A program made the position numbers and the translations under genes. Below are positions 47,797 through 59,144 of a DNA stretch of 64,000 nt, piece by piece. The notes beneath the pieces are model-generated. The model was not told the origin of the DNA. It did no database searches and saw only the letters and a program-made list of their open reading frames with translations. Every line of letters begins with the position of its first letter. Within the stretch, counting starts at the first letter, position 1. The DNA is from Cohnella kolymensis (GTDB taxonomy: Bacteria > Bacillota > Bacilli > Paenibacillales > Paenibacillaceae): positions 1 through 64,000 of the forward strand of contig NZ_JXAL01000001.1 of assembly GCF_000829465.1 (NCBI RefSeq), in the 5' to 3' direction.

Positions 47797-47955
47797 TCAG
47801 TCAATGATCGCCGACAATTCTTCGATCGCTTTTATCTCGTCCTCATAATTGATTGAAAAGACCTTTAATTTCAAGTTTTAAATTTTTTTCAAAGTGCCTT
47901 CAGGACTGGCAAGGTCGGCGGGAATCTTGATATCAAGCAGCTCTATTTGTTTCAT
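47797..47955 (-). pseudogene. Small broken ORF with in-frame stop
   Basis: The minus strand has an ATG at 47955 with AAGGGA 7 bases upstream. It begins MKQIELLDIKIPADLASPEG. A TAA at 47880-47878 interrupts the frame after 25 residues, but the same frame continues 26 residues (FSINYEDEIKAIEELSAI) to a TGA at 47797. It lies in the 47.7-48.1 kb gap, which otherwise shows only a 48-codon open frame at 48082. I do not recognise a family. It may be a remnant or a sequence error. Confidence 0.35.
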
Positions 47956-48082
47956 TAGGCAGTCCCTTGTCAAAATCCCATTCCCCCCAGCCATTCGACG
48001 CAGAGCGAATTATCATCGTTAGTACGCTCTCATCAGCAGCACAAAAGCGATCTTCTTCTTCGAGAAAGTTCGCTTTGTTCAT

Positions 48083-49270
<1,188 letters not shown>

Positions 49271-49491
49271 TTACCGTTCCTCCGAATTCGATAGCATTAT
49301 ATCCCTTCAATTCCCAGCAGTTTTTGTATTATGTGATCCATGAGAAAGATGAGATTTATAATGCGTCAAGGCGTTCATCCGCAAGCGGGAGTGGGTTGGG
49401 TGAAAAAAAGGGATCGTTTTCTTTTGGGAGAATGATCGCCAATCAAACCGACGCAGGAGCTCCAGCGAAATAGACACAGACCCTCACCTCC

Positions 49492-50271
49492 CTATCTTCG
49501 GGTCAAATTCCTGTTGAAGAAATCCAGCGTATGATCCAATAATTGATTTCTCCAACCGACGCTTTCGTAAGTGTGGCCTGCTCCCGGGACAACCTTTAAT
49601 TCTGCCTTTTGCCCATAGGTCTCTAAATATTTCTCCGACACACTGATCGGGACAAGATCATCTTGATCACCGTGGATCAGCAGCACATTTTTGTTGTAAT
49701 ACGAAGCGGTGGCATAAATATCCCAACACAAAGCATCATTTACAAAATCCTTGCCAAGCTTTAAACCGCGAACATCGATGTATTCCCAATTATCGAGATG
49801 GCTGATGTCGATGTTTTGCAGCTTCCCTTCTTTCAAATCCTGGACAACGATTGCAGCGGGACACCATAAACATAATGCATGGATCTCATCTTTGCGATCA
49901 GCTGCGAGAAGACTGGCAATTACACCTCCCAGACTCATGCCCAGGATCATCACTTTTTCTTTGTCGACAAAATCAAGCGATCGAACGTAGTCCAAAATAT
50001 TACTAGCGTCCGATAATTGACTTGTCAGGGTCGTTCCCATGAAATCACCGTCGCTTTCTCCGCTCCCGGAGAAATCAAAACGAACGCTTGCAATTCCTTT
50101 CTTTTCTAACCGTCTGCAGAGTTCCACAAAAACGAACTGAGCACCCGTCTTGGAACCGGTAAAACCATGGAAGAGGATCACTGCTGGTGACTTCCCCGTG
50201 ATATGATCCGGTGCGTGGAGCATTCCTCGTAATACAACACCACTACTTGTACATTCGACAGCTGTTTGCAT
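49492..50271 (-). CDS. Alpha/beta hydrolase, feruloyl/cinnamoyl esterase-like
   Basis: 259-aa serine hydrolase. HGFTGSKTGAQFVFVELC (oxyanion region), nucleophile GMSLGGVIASLL, acid GDQDDLVPIS and base GAGHTYESVGW form the triad. FDFSGSGESDGDF is the turn typical of this family. Length and blocks resemble LJ0536/Est1E-type cinnamoyl esterases, which release ferulate or p-coumarate from plant cell walls. ATG 50271 has AGGAG upstream; an in-frame GTG at 50283 overlaps that site. It lies near pobA, which suggests plant aromatics, but this is inference. Confidence 0.75.
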   Translation of the reverse strand: MQTAVECTSSGVVLRGMLHAPDHITGKSPAVILFHGFTGSKTGAQFVFVELCRRLEKKGIASVRFDFSGSGESDGDFMGTTLTSQLSDASNILDYVRSLDFVDKEKVMILGMSLGGVIASLLAADRKDEIHALCLWCPAAIVVQDLKEGKLQNIDISHLDNWEYIDVRGLKLGKDFVNDALCWDIYATASYYNKNVLLIHGDQDDLVPISVSEKYLETYGQKAELKVVPGAGHTYESVGWRNQLLDHTLDFFNRNLTRR

Positions 50272-50305
50272 TTCGCCAGCCACTCCTAACTATTGAATTT
50301 TTTAG

Positions 50306-50446
50306 TCAAGAAATATGAATTTTGTGCCCTTGACTAGCTGACTGTTTAATCGCATTAATCACCTTTAAAGTTTCAAGAGCATCCTCACCGACACCAATTT
50401 GTAGCCGTGATTTAACCCTAGCACCGCTAACTTGACATTTTTTCAT
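50306..50446 (-). pseudogene. C-terminal remnant of a Gfo/Idh/MocA oxidoreductase
   Basis: The minus strand encodes 46 residues from ATG 50446 to TGA 50306. The end, GEDALETLKVINAIKQSA followed by a short basic strand, is the usual C-terminus of sugar-acting Gfo/Idh/MocA dehydrogenases. The catalytic and NAD domains are missing. It sits just after the sugar ABC permease, where such dehydrogenases are often encoded, so most of a gene has probably been deleted. Confidence 0.55.
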
Positions 50447-50458
50447 CGGGAGATCTCC

Positions 50459-51293
50459 CTATATTAACTTTTTTAACGAACCTTCCGTTAAACCGCTTAT
50501 GATGTACTTTTGCATGAATACATACAGGATCAGAATCGGAAAAAATGCTTAGTGCGTATGCTGCAAATTGCACGGTCGTACCCAAATCGGTTCTCGCATT
50601 CAAATTATATTGAAACAACGGGAGCGTCCAATAAGAGGAATCCTTGTTAAGCAGAACGAGAGGCAGCAAGAACTCATTCCATATCCATAATGCATTGATG
50701 ATGAGAATCGTGGCGACAATCGGCCTCATGACCGGATAAATCACCTTAAAAAAAGCCGTCCAGGCATTACATCCGTCAATCTCCGCGGCCTCTTCCAGTT
50801 CGAGCGGCACTGTCCGCAAATAACCGACACAAAGAAAAACGCCTTGGATTAACGAACCGGACAAATAGACCAACACCAATCCGATGGGATTCGTGAGATG
50901 GAAGAAGGTCATCATTTTGACCAATGGAAGCATCAGCATTTGTACGGGAACAAACATGCCGAAAATAAACATATAAAATACGATCCGATAATAGGTTTGA
51001 CCAAAGTTCCTTGAAATCGGATAGGAGACCATAGGAACCAATATGGCGATGATCATGGCCGAAATAGCCGTGATGATAATTGAATTCGTTATGGACGGCC
51101 AGATGGACGGCATCGCGAACAGTTTTTCGAAATTAATCCATGTGAGAGATTCAGGGAGAGCGAAGTAGTTATTCGCAGCTTCCAATGGTGTTTTAAATGC
51201 GGTAATGAAAGTCAAATAGACGGGATAAGCGATCAAAACAACGCCGGCCAGCATGACGAGATGGGTGCCGATTTTGGGCCAGATCATTTTCAT
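50459..51293 (-). CDS. Carbohydrate ABC transporter permease (MalG-like), frameshifted near 50540
   Basis: Inner-membrane subunit of a sugar importer with about six helices. The EAA loop is DGCNAWTAFFKVIYPVMRP (about residues 174-192), which contacts the ATPase. After FAAYALSIF the frame shifts at an A-run of six (50540-50545, T-run on the coding strand). With one base removed it reads PILILYVFMQKYIISGLTEG and stops at 50459, the canonical end for this family. The ATG overlaps the upstream permease stop (ATGA). Confidence 0.9.
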
Positions 51294-52180
51294 TGTTGGT
51301 CGACTCCCTTACGGTTCAGGTAAGAGAATTGAAGAATGGAAAAGAGGGCGATCGCCACGAGCAACAATACGGATTGCGCCGCGCCGAGTCCAAAACGGTT
51401 GTTTCCGAATCCTTGCTTGAAAATCAACAAACCTATGGACTCAGTAGAAAAGCCGGGACCGCCGCCTGTCATCGCCATGATATATTCGAAAGTGGTGAGA
51501 CCCGCTCTTATTTTCAAAACCAGAACCACACTGAGTACCGGTACAAGAAATGGGAATGTAATATCCCGAAATTTCTGAAATATAGTGGCGCCGTCCAATG
51601 TTGCGGCTTCGTACAAGTGCTGAGGCACGCTTTGAAGTCCGGCGATGAACAGCACCATGGGGATGGCGATCCCCTGCCAAATACTCACGAATAAAATTCC
51701 GTATAACGCGAGATTAGGGTTTCCCAATGGATTCGTCGATAAAGCATTGATTCCCAGAAACTTCCCTATATTCGGAATAACGCCATAAAAGATTTGGTTC
51801 CAGATCAACCCCACGACAATCGAACCGAGCACGGCAGGAAAAAAAAAGGCGGAGCGATAAGCATTCCTGAAACGAATCAATCGGGAATTAAGCGCCACGG
51901 CTAATAATAAGGAAAGCACGGTTACAAAGAAGGTTAATAAAAAAGTGTAAGAGAGTGTGAACCGGATATCCCCCATGAATCGGACATCGGAGAAGGTCTG
52001 AATATAATTTTCAAACCAAATGAAATTGTACTTTTTCGACAGGCCGTCCCAGTTAGTCATACTATAATAGATTCCCGTAAACATCGGACCCAGAAATAAG
52101 ACCGCGAACACCAGAACTCCCGGTAAGGTAAACAGGAAATGGGTCGTTTTTTTGGACATTCCTATGCGCAGTGGTTGCAA
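51290..52180 (-). CDS. Carbohydrate ABC transporter permease (MalF/UgpA-like)
   Basis: 296-aa partner permease with six predicted helices. EAA loop: AATLDGATIFQKFRDITFP, followed by VLSVVLVLKI. The start TTG at 52180 has GGAGGG 8 bases upstream; ATG 52159 is the alternative. Encoded after the solute-binding protein. No ATP-binding subunit is nearby, so a shared MsmX-type ATPase elsewhere is probable. Confidence 0.92.
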   Translation of the reverse strand: MQPLRIGMSKKTTHFLFTLPGVLVFAVLFLGPMFTGIYYSMTNWDGLSKKYNFIWFENYIQTFSDVRFMGDIRFTLSYTFLLTFFVTVLSLLLAVALNSRLIRFRNAYRSAFFFPAVLGSIVVGLIWNQIFYGVIPNIGKFLGINALSTNPLGNPNLALYGILFVSIWQGIAIPMVLFIAGLQSVPQHLYEAATLDGATIFQKFRDITFPFLVPVLSVVLVLKIRAGLTTFEYIMAMTGGGPGFSTESIGLLIFKQGFGNNRFGLGAAQSVLLLVAIALFSILQFSYLNRKGVDQQ

Positions 52181-52272
52181 CCTGTTGCCCTCCCTTTCAA
52201 ACGCGCCTCATGCGTGATAGCAGAGAATCCGCAAGCGGCATACACTAACGGATTCTCTCGAGAAATCCTTTA

Positions 52273-53598
52273 TTATTTCACTCCGTAGAACAAGGCATCA
52301 ATGGATTGAAGGAACTTGTCAACATCCTTTGTCTGAGCCAAGGCTTGTGCGTGAGTTGCAAAATCGTTCAATTGGCTGACCGACCAATGTCCCCTCTCAC
52401 CCGGCCATTGAAATGTTTTCCCTTCATCAATATACTTGCGCATCAGTTCGGTTTCCTTTGTCGTGCTTGGTACGCCCAGGATCGCCGAAGGGGACATCTC
52501 TTTCGATTCAAAAAGCGCCGCATTTTCGGGCTGCGACCAGAAGTCGAGAAACATTTTCGCTTCTTCGATATATTTGGAATCCGAAGATATGGCAAATTGG
52601 AAGCCGGTTCCAACCGGTACCCTTATGGCGTTCGGGTCATCTCCAGGTAATGGAAATTCCGAAAACTCCAACTCCGGGTTAATGGATCTGACCACGGTAG
52701 CGGCAAAATTAATGTAAGGCATCATCGCCGCTTTGCCGGTTGCAAACTGATTGAATCCTTCCTGCATGGAAATACTTAAGCTGTTTTCACTGTATTTCCG
52801 AAGATCTATATACATCTGTGCTGACTTGCGCAACACTTCGCTTTCCGTAAGGTGCGTTTTCTTCTCCATCGCATCCAGGAAAATCTGTTTTGGATTATCC
52901 GTGAAAACTCCTGAATAAGCTTGAAAATCAAGTCGGTTGATCATCGGCACATCTTTATCCGGGAAGACGAAAGGAGTTATTCCGGCAGCCTTGATCTTTT
53001 CTGCGGCAGCAATTAATTCATCTTTTGTTTTGGGGACATCGATACCCAGGTCGTTGAAGATTTTTTTGTTGTAATACATGCCAATCATGTTGAAAACACC
53101 GGGCATTCCATACTTCTTACCTTCGTAATCCACCATTTCAAGCGCTGTAGGATTAACCCTCTTCATAAACTCTTCGTTCGTGAGATCGACGATCAACCCA
53201 TTTTGCACGTAATTTCGGTAGGCTGCGGAAGCTCCCAGGTTAAAAAGATCCGGCGCATCACCGGAGGCCATCCGCATATCCAGAACCTTCAGCGCATCCG
53301 GAACATTATTCTGTGTAATGTTAATATGCGGGTACTTTTCCTCGAATCTTGCGATAATGGCTTCGAATGCCGGTACAACAGGAGCAAATTGAAAAAACTC
53401 CAGCTCAACGACTTCTTTCTTTTCCTGTGCAGCTTGTGTCGAAGCCGACGGGGTGCTGTCTGGAGAGGCAGCCGCAGACGACGGACTTGCATTGCCATCG
53501 TTGTTAGAACTGCCACAAGCGGCAAGAACCATGACGAGAATCGCAAGCATCAAAATAAGAAGCGCTTTCATTTTAACTCTTCGATTTCCTACTTGCAC
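52273..53598 (-). CDS. Extracellular sugar-binding lipoprotein of the ABC transporter
   Basis: 441-aa solute-binding protein of the family 1 sugar type. The signal ends with a lipobox (VMVLAACGSS), and an Asn/Ser/Ala-rich linker follows. The mature part has FEEKYPHINITQNNVPD and SGDAPDLFNLGASA and a C-terminal lobe typical of the family. The start is GTG 53598 (AAGGGGG upstream) or ATG 53571. The substrate is unknown. The two-component genes upstream are likely to control it. Confidence 0.9.
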   Translation of the reverse strand: MQVGNRRVKMKALLILMLAILVMVLAACGSSNNDGNASPSSAAASPDSTPSASTQAAQEKKEVVELEFFQFAPVVPAFEAIIARFEEKYPHINITQNNVPDALKVLDMRMASGDAPDLFNLGASAAYRNYVQNGLIVDLTNEEFMKRVNPTALEMVDYEGKKYGMPGVFNMIGMYYNKKIFNDLGIDVPKTKDELIAAAEKIKAAGITPFVFPDKDVPMINRLDFQAYSGVFTDNPKQIFLDAMEKKTHLTESEVLRKSAQMYIDLRKYSENSLSISMQEGFNQFATGKAAMMPYINFAATVVRSINPELEFSEFPLPGDDPNAIRVPVGTGFQFAISSDSKYIEEAKMFLDFWSQPENAALFESKEMSPSAILGVPSTTKETELMRKYIDEGKTFQWPGERGHWSVSQLNDFATHAQALAQTKDVDKFLQSIDALFYGVK

Positions 53599-53709
53599 TT
53601 TGGAACCCCCTTAAAGATTGAGAATCATACCGCAAAGTAATTGTATTTCATCATGCCGCTCCGATAAATGGACATATCGAAACATGAAATGGACAAAATG
53701 AAAACACTT

Positions 53710-55230
53710 TCATTTACTTTTATAATCCGTCGGTCGGGTTCCCGTTTGCTTTTGAAAGACACGACTGAAGTATAACGGATCATTAAATCCGACCAACTCG
53801 GAGATTTCTTTCATCATGAGTCCCGGTTGCTTTTGCATGAATTCTTTTGCCCGCTCGATTCTCGTATTCGTAAGATACTGCGAGGGACTCATTCCTTTGT
53901 ACGTACGAAACAGTTTACTGATATAAGAGGGAACAAACCCAAATTTTTTGGCCAGCGTCTCATTCGTAATCGTTTCGGTATAATGCCTGGAGATGAATAA
54001 CTCTACTTCCATGACCACCCTTGGAATTTCTTCGGTTTTCTTTCCTTCAGACAAACTGTCGAAAATACTCAATAGGTTCTCGCGCAAGTTGTCATAATGG
54101 ATGGCATTCGTGACGGCTTCGCGGATATCCATATCCAAGTCCGTGATGGAATAAGCACGCTGCATCCGGGACACGAGTTGATTTGCCATTTGACTTAATA
54201 CATGCATGAGCTCGATTTGAGGAATTCGGCATTCGGCAAATGTGGATAACAAATCCCGGAGCGCCAAATCCACCCCTCTCCAGTTTTTTCTCGCGATATC
54301 CAAAACAATCGATTCGATGTTTGCACGGTCAGGAAGCTCCAATATTCCTGAATGAACATCCTGTTTGGCTTTGAAATCGATCCAATTGCAAACGAGAAAT
54401 TGCGAGTGCGCCAGAACGGTTTGTTGATATAAGGCAGATCGGAGCTCCGGACAAATCTGGCCAAGATCACCTACTTGCTGCAGAATCGGACTGGTCATCA
54501 TGGTGACGAACAATCCCTCTTGCAGCAAGAGCAGCCCGTAATATTGCTCGAATACATCGACTCTGGTCCTATCGTGCAAGCCGAGCACGATCACTTTCTC
54601 CGCATTGGTTTTACCGTCAAACACCCAACATTCTTCCGTTTCCGCAAGCAATGGGAGCAAGACATCCAGAACTGGACGTTCATTCCAAAACTCTCCGGCC
54701 GGACTCATGCTATCGTCGGGAATGAGGGGATAAGGGCCGGCGCATACAATGGCGACCGAATAAAAGGGATGCCACCACAGGCCAGGCTGCTCCAAAGGTT
54801 TATTGCGGTTCAATAGTTCATACAAGTGGCGCTTTTTATCTTCGATTCTTTTTCCAAACGTGAGATCAGAAATATTCTCCAGCACCACGGAGAGATCACT
54901 CTTGGCGATTGGCTTTAACAGGTAATCGAATGCCCGATGCTGTATCGCTTTTCTTGCATATTCAAACTCTTGGTGCCCGCTGATGGCGACTTTGAGGATG
55001 TCAGGATTCGTGATATTCAAATGGGACATCAATTCTATCCCATCCATCAAGGGCATACGAATATCGGTGAAGACTACGTCCACTTGTTCCCGTTCCAAAA
55101 ATCCGACGGCCTCCCGTCCATTCATCGCCATTGAGACCACGGCGAAGGAATTGTGATGCCCTTCGATCATTCTTTTTAAGCTTCTGGCAATCGGCGGTTC
55201 ATCTTCCACAATCAAAACCCGGATGCTCAT
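53710..55230 (-). CDS. AraC-type response regulator (YesN family)
   Basis: 506-aa regulator. N-terminal receiver: VLIVEDEPPIARSLKRMI, phosphoacceptor Asp in VVFTDIRMPLMDGIELM, and a K in DYLLKPIAKSDL. The middle 230 residues are a variable linker. C-terminal AraC helix-turn-helix pair: TNETLAKKFGFVPSYISKLF and MKEISELVGFNDPLYFSRVF. Its start overlaps the kinase stop. It probably activates the sugar transporter genes 110 bases downstream. Confidence 0.94.
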   Translation of the reverse strand: MSIRVLIVEDEPPIARSLKRMIEGHHNSFAVVSMAMNGREAVGFLEREQVDVVFTDIRMPLMDGIELMSHLNITNPDILKVAISGHQEFEYARKAIQHRAFDYLLKPIAKSDLSVVLENISDLTFGKRIEDKKRHLYELLNRNKPLEQPGLWWHPFYSVAIVCAGPYPLIPDDSMSPAGEFWNERPVLDVLLPLLAETEECWVFDGKTNAEKVIVLGLHDRTRVDVFEQYYGLLLLQEGLFVTMMTSPILQQVGDLGQICPELRSALYQQTVLAHSQFLVCNWIDFKAKQDVHSGILELPDRANIESIVLDIARKNWRGVDLALRDLLSTFAECRIPQIELMHVLSQMANQLVSRMQRAYSITDLDMDIREAVTNAIHYDNLRENLLSIFDSLSEGKKTEEIPRVVMEVELFISRHYTETITNETLAKKFGFVPSYISKLFRTYKGMSPSQYLTNTRIERAKEFMQKQPGLMMKEISELVGFNDPLYFSRVFQKQTGTRPTDYKSK

Positions 55231-57019
55231 CAGATCATCCCCCTGAGAGTAATCTTCGCGCCTTGCGGTTGACTGGATTCGATTTGATATTCAAATTTTT
55301 CTTTGTACAGAAGTTTTAATCTAACAATCGTGTTCACAAGTCCGAGGCCTCCGATTTTCAACCCGTCCACCTGGATGGAGGAGTGGAGCATCGTGTCCCG
55401 AATTTTTTGCTGCAACCGTTGGATAGCATCGTCGTTAATGCCGATGCCGTTATCCGAAACTTCCAGTTTCCACATTAGATCGCTTACTTCTACCTTTATG
55501 TGAATGAACCAAGGAGGAGTAATCTCCTGAAAGCCGTGATGAAAACTATTTTCTACAATAGGCTGCATGATCAATTTCGGAATTTTTACGGTAGATGCCT
55601 CTTCGTGATCAACGTCAATGGTAAACGAAAAATAGTCTTCATAACGTTCTTTCATCAAAGAAAGATAATTGATCGTGTGATCCAACTCGCTCGTTATCGT
55701 TGCTTCCGATTCATCGAAAGACGAAACATACCTTAGCATCCGGGATAGTTTATGGCACATATTCACCACGTTGTCGTTACCGGACTCTTCAGCGGTAGAA
55801 CTTATCACAGCTAACATATTGTACAAAAAATGAGGATTCATTTGGGATTGCAGCGCAAGAAGGTGGGCTTTGATTTCCTGGGACATGGATTCATTCAAAC
55901 GCCTAAACATGGCGTCAAATGCACGATAAAGCAGGGTAAACTCATTCGCGCTGCCGGTTTGATCCAAATCAATGGAAAGGTTGCTCAGCGTGACATTTTT
56001 CATTGATTTCCTGAGTTGCACTAACGGTTTCGTCAGCCTCTGCGATATAAAAAACGTGATGATCAGGGTCATGATGACTAAACTAAAGCCCGAAAAGAAC
56101 AATATTTCCAATGCGGTCCTCTTAGTGACAAACAACTCGTCCCTTGATTGAACCATCACCAAAAGCTGATTCGTAAACTCAGATCTCACAGCGACTATGA
56201 CTTCTTGTGTGCCACTTTCCATGTCAGTAACGATTTGTTCGTTATCCGATATCTGGGCCGCACGATGATAATAAATTTTCATTTCATCTATGGGTACTTC
56301 CTTGTTAGTCCGGGCGGATGAGGCCATGACCTCACCGGCTTCTGAAAAGAGGATTACCTTCAAATCATTCACTTCTAATAGATCTGCAAGCATTTCGTAA
56401 GGTTGTTGGACTTGCGCAATCGCGTAGTTTTGCAATGACGAGCTTTTTATCATCCGGATGAGGGAGATGATTCGATAATTCTGGTCATCGGACCATGTAT
56501 CAGAATGCGGTGGTATAATGAGCTTTTTCCCTCTTAACTCATCCAGCTTTACATACTGAATACGGAGCTGATCCGATAGCAGAAATTGATTAATTTGCTG
56601 ACGTGATTCCGGTATTTTTCCAAAGCTTAAGTAGTCACCTCGTAAATTATAAAGACCTATTCTCGATGCGGAGAGGTTGGGTCCGTTGATCGAAAGTAGA
56701 ATGGTCAACATTTCCTGGGCTGCCGCTAAATTACTCTCGAAATAATTGTCAATCGGATCACTCTCACTAATATCGCCCATAATTTGAATCACTCTGGGGT
56801 TTATCATGACCTGCAAAGCCATGTGTCCATCGTTTTGAAAAATGTATTGATCTGGTCCGATGTCTTTATGGCATGCTGTTCCAAATTTTTAATCGCTTCT
56901 CGCTCAGTTGTTTTGATGATGTATTGATAAAATGCAACAGAGGAACTGAGAATAATCAATGTCACCACAATGGAATAGGAAATAAACAGCTTTTTCTGAA
57001 AAGCGACTTTTTTGAACAT
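55230..57019 (-). CDS. Sensor histidine kinase (YesM family), frameshifted near 56822
   Basis: Membrane sensor kinase with an N-terminal transmembrane helix (KKLFISYSIVVTLIILSSSV), an extracytoplasmic dCache-like domain, a second helix near 265-285 and a HAMP segment. The His_kinase domain has ALQSQMNPHFLYNMLAVISS (phospho-His) and the ATPase N and G boxes (PIVENSFHHGFQ, VSDNGIGI, GGLGLVNT). The first 71 codons (57019-56804) are joined to the rest by one missing base near 56822-56826 (KTMDT then ALQVM). The reading to the end is otherwise continuous. Paired with the adjacent regulator. Confidence 0.92.
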
Positions 57020-57259
57020 CTTGGTCCCCCGCTTAGATGGCTAATTACGAGAAAACAACACGAGCCCGTATCTCACTCTGCAAGACACTTCGCCTCTAGA
57101 TGCCATGAATATTAGACACGCGAAAGTGGATTGGAATTGGAATCCCGTCAGCAGGCTATCGGCATTGGGATCCTTGTTGTTTGTTATAAAGAACTTGTTC
57201 GGACCGGATTCCCGTATCCACCACCGTATAGCCGTTCTCTCCCTTGACACACCTCTTTC

Positions 57260-58159
57260 CTACAATATGCCTCGCTTTAAGTTCCTCTTGAAGTGGTGGT
57301 AAACTTCATGCGGATACAGGTTCAACAGCCGCTTTAGCGCGGTACTAAAACCGATCAAAATCTCAGGACCCTCGCTGTTGGACTGAAACTCGATTCCACG
57401 TCTTTGTAAATATTCAGCTAATTCATCAAAATCCTCGTTGTACTCCGGATGCAGCGGATCGGCTCGTTCATGAATCCGTTTGATCAGTTCCGAAGCTCCA
57501 AAGTGTCTGAATTTCGGCTCCCTCTCTTCGATCTTGGCTTTGTCTCCATAGGCCGTTTCAAATGCGAGGTCAATGAACTTTTGATTCTTGCGAAGTGCCT
57601 TCCATTCCGGGAATTCCAACGGAGGACCGAATACCTCTTCCACTTCATCTTCGAGCTCATCCAGCAGCGGAAAACGGGACGCATATCCGAGACTTTCCAC
57701 GAGTCCAGTGAAGTACCATTGCTGACTTGCGCGGCCTCGCTTGAACCTGGTCCAGGCATATTCACTATACTTAGCCAGATCCCTGTTGACGGAACGAATG
57801 TTATGAAGCTTGTCTGCACAAGCAACCAACCTGACGGACAGCGGCGCTTCTTTCAAAAAATGTAAGGTGTGCTGCTTCCTATCCTCCCATGCCGCGTCTT
57901 TGTCCGGTTCCGAGCATCCTTCCACGATTTCCAGAACCACGGGGCCGAACTCCGCTAATAACTGGTGAGCTGTCACTGTTGTGTCTTCGAGGGTGTCGTG
58001 GAGAATGCCGGCTGCGATGACATCTTCAGTGCAACCGGCTTGCTGCAGGATCAGCCCGACTGCGAAGGGGTGGCTGATGTAGGGGATTTCCGTACCGTTG
58101 CGGGTCTGCTCACGATGGGCGTAAGCGGAAAATTCGATGGCCCGATCAATGAGACTCAT
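57260..58159 (-). CDS. RelA/SpoT-type HD hydrolase with unknown C-terminal domain
   Basis: 299-aa protein. The N-terminal 150 residues resemble a MESH1/SpoT-type HD hydrolase: AHREQTRNGTEIPYISHPFA, ILHDTLEDTTVT (HD and ED ligands) and ACADKLHNIRSV. This fits hydrolysis of (p)ppGpp or a related nucleotide. The last 140 residues are helical and not recognised. There is no synthetase domain. ATG 58159 has AAGGAAG upstream. It overlaps the unknown gene upstream by 14 bases, so the two are likely coupled. Confidence 0.75.
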   Translation of the reverse strand: MSLIDRAIEFSAYAHREQTRNGTEIPYISHPFAVGLILQQAGCTEDVIAAGILHDTLEDTTVTAHQLLAEFGPVVLEIVEGCSEPDKDAAWEDRKQHTLHFLKEAPLSVRLVACADKLHNIRSVNRDLAKYSEYAWTRFKRGRASQQWYFTGLVESLGYASRFPLLDELEDEVEEVFGPPLEFPEWKALRKNQKFIDLAFETAYGDKAKIEEREPKFRHFGASELIKRIHERADPLHPEYNEDFDELAEYLQRRGIEFQSNSEGPEILIGFSTALKRLLNLYPHEVYHHFKRNLKRGIL

Positions 58160-58865
58160 GGCATAACTTCCTTTCGGATGGTTTGGTATTCTGAAAATGG
58201 CGTGCGAGCTTATCAATCATCTGTTCTCTAAGTAAAAGATCTGTTCTCCATCTTCTCGGGTGAGACCATCTATCGGCATGATCTGTCGCATAGAAAACAT
58301 TAGGCAGGGATGATGCCCATTGTTGGACTTGCCGTTGTTTTTCTATCAAAAAAGAATCCAGAAACCCGATCATCACAAAATGATAGCAATTGTTCGATAT
58401 GTAGTGTTCGAATTTGTCCTGAGAGTGCATCCAAGGTTCACCCAGTAATTCATCGCAATTCTGTTGCGACAGAGAGTTTACTGCATGCTTATGATATGTT
58501 TCGGCATCTTCTCCATTAGGCTGAACCACTGCGGAAAGATTGTACACATCGATTTTCCCTTCCAGCACATAACCCGAGTCTGCCGAGGCTGCTTGAAGCA
58601 CCGCTATAACATTTTGCATCGTCATGTCTGGATAGCCCCAACCATGAAGCAATTCAGGTCCTTCGCCGCGCACAAAGGAATTCCAATCTCCTGCCGTATA
58701 TTTGGGAGTATACGAGCCGGGATTACTCATGATGACTGCACCCAAAAGCCAATCGGATGCTCCGCAATGAACCTGTGTATCTTTCCTCATAAAAAGATGG
58801 CCGACTTCGTCGTTAAAAACGCGATGCATCGTCGCCGTTACTTTTTGATCAAATACTCTGGGCAA
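58146..58865 (-). CDS. Hypothetical protein, weakly DUF1643-like
   Basis: Up to 239 aa. I do not recognise it firmly. GAVIMSNPGSYTPKY, the later DMTMQNVIAVLQAA and DVYNLSAVVQPNGEDAET, and the C-terminal HADRWSHPRRW are spaced like DUF1643-type proteins (NPS ... DPT ... NL ... HP), but similarity is low. The start is unclear: TTG 58865 has no ribosome binding site, and ATG 58829 has only a weak one. The ATG at 58895 is in another frame. Its end overlaps the start of the HD gene. Confidence 0.5.
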   Translation of the reverse strand: MPRVFDQKVTATMHRVFNDEVGHLFMRKDTQVHCGASDWLLGAVIMSNPGSYTPKYTAGDWNSFVRGEGPELLHGWGYPDMTMQNVIAVLQAASADSGYVLEGKIDVYNLSAVVQPNGEDAETYHKHAVNSLSQQNCDELLGEPWMHSQDKFEHYISNNCYHFVMIGFLDSFLIEKQRQVQQWASSLPNVFYATDHADRWSHPRRWRTDLLLREQMIDKLARHFQNTKPSERKLCHESH

Positions 58866-59144
58866 AGGTTATCGACCTCGACTTCATTCTCTTTCTAAAC
58901 TTACTGTATCACTCGTTAGATGACAGCATCTTGTCACGAACGTATGTTTTGTGACTCCACCTAGAGCGTGGCTCTTAGACTCTCACATAACGCAAACACG
59001 AAACTCCACCTACTGCTGGCATGTTATCGCCCCATGAATAAAAACGATAAATAAAAGACCATGTATTTCAAACAGCGTTGTCCTTTAGCTGTCATGAAAG
59101 ATACACGGTCACCATCATGAGTACTTCAGTAATCTAGCCTTTAA

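Noticed and set aside
57041-57250. A 69-codon minus-strand frame (MSRERTAIRWWIRESG...) in the kinase-HD gap
   Set aside because: No clear start site or homology that I can see. It may be a chance frame upstream of the kinase, so I left it out.
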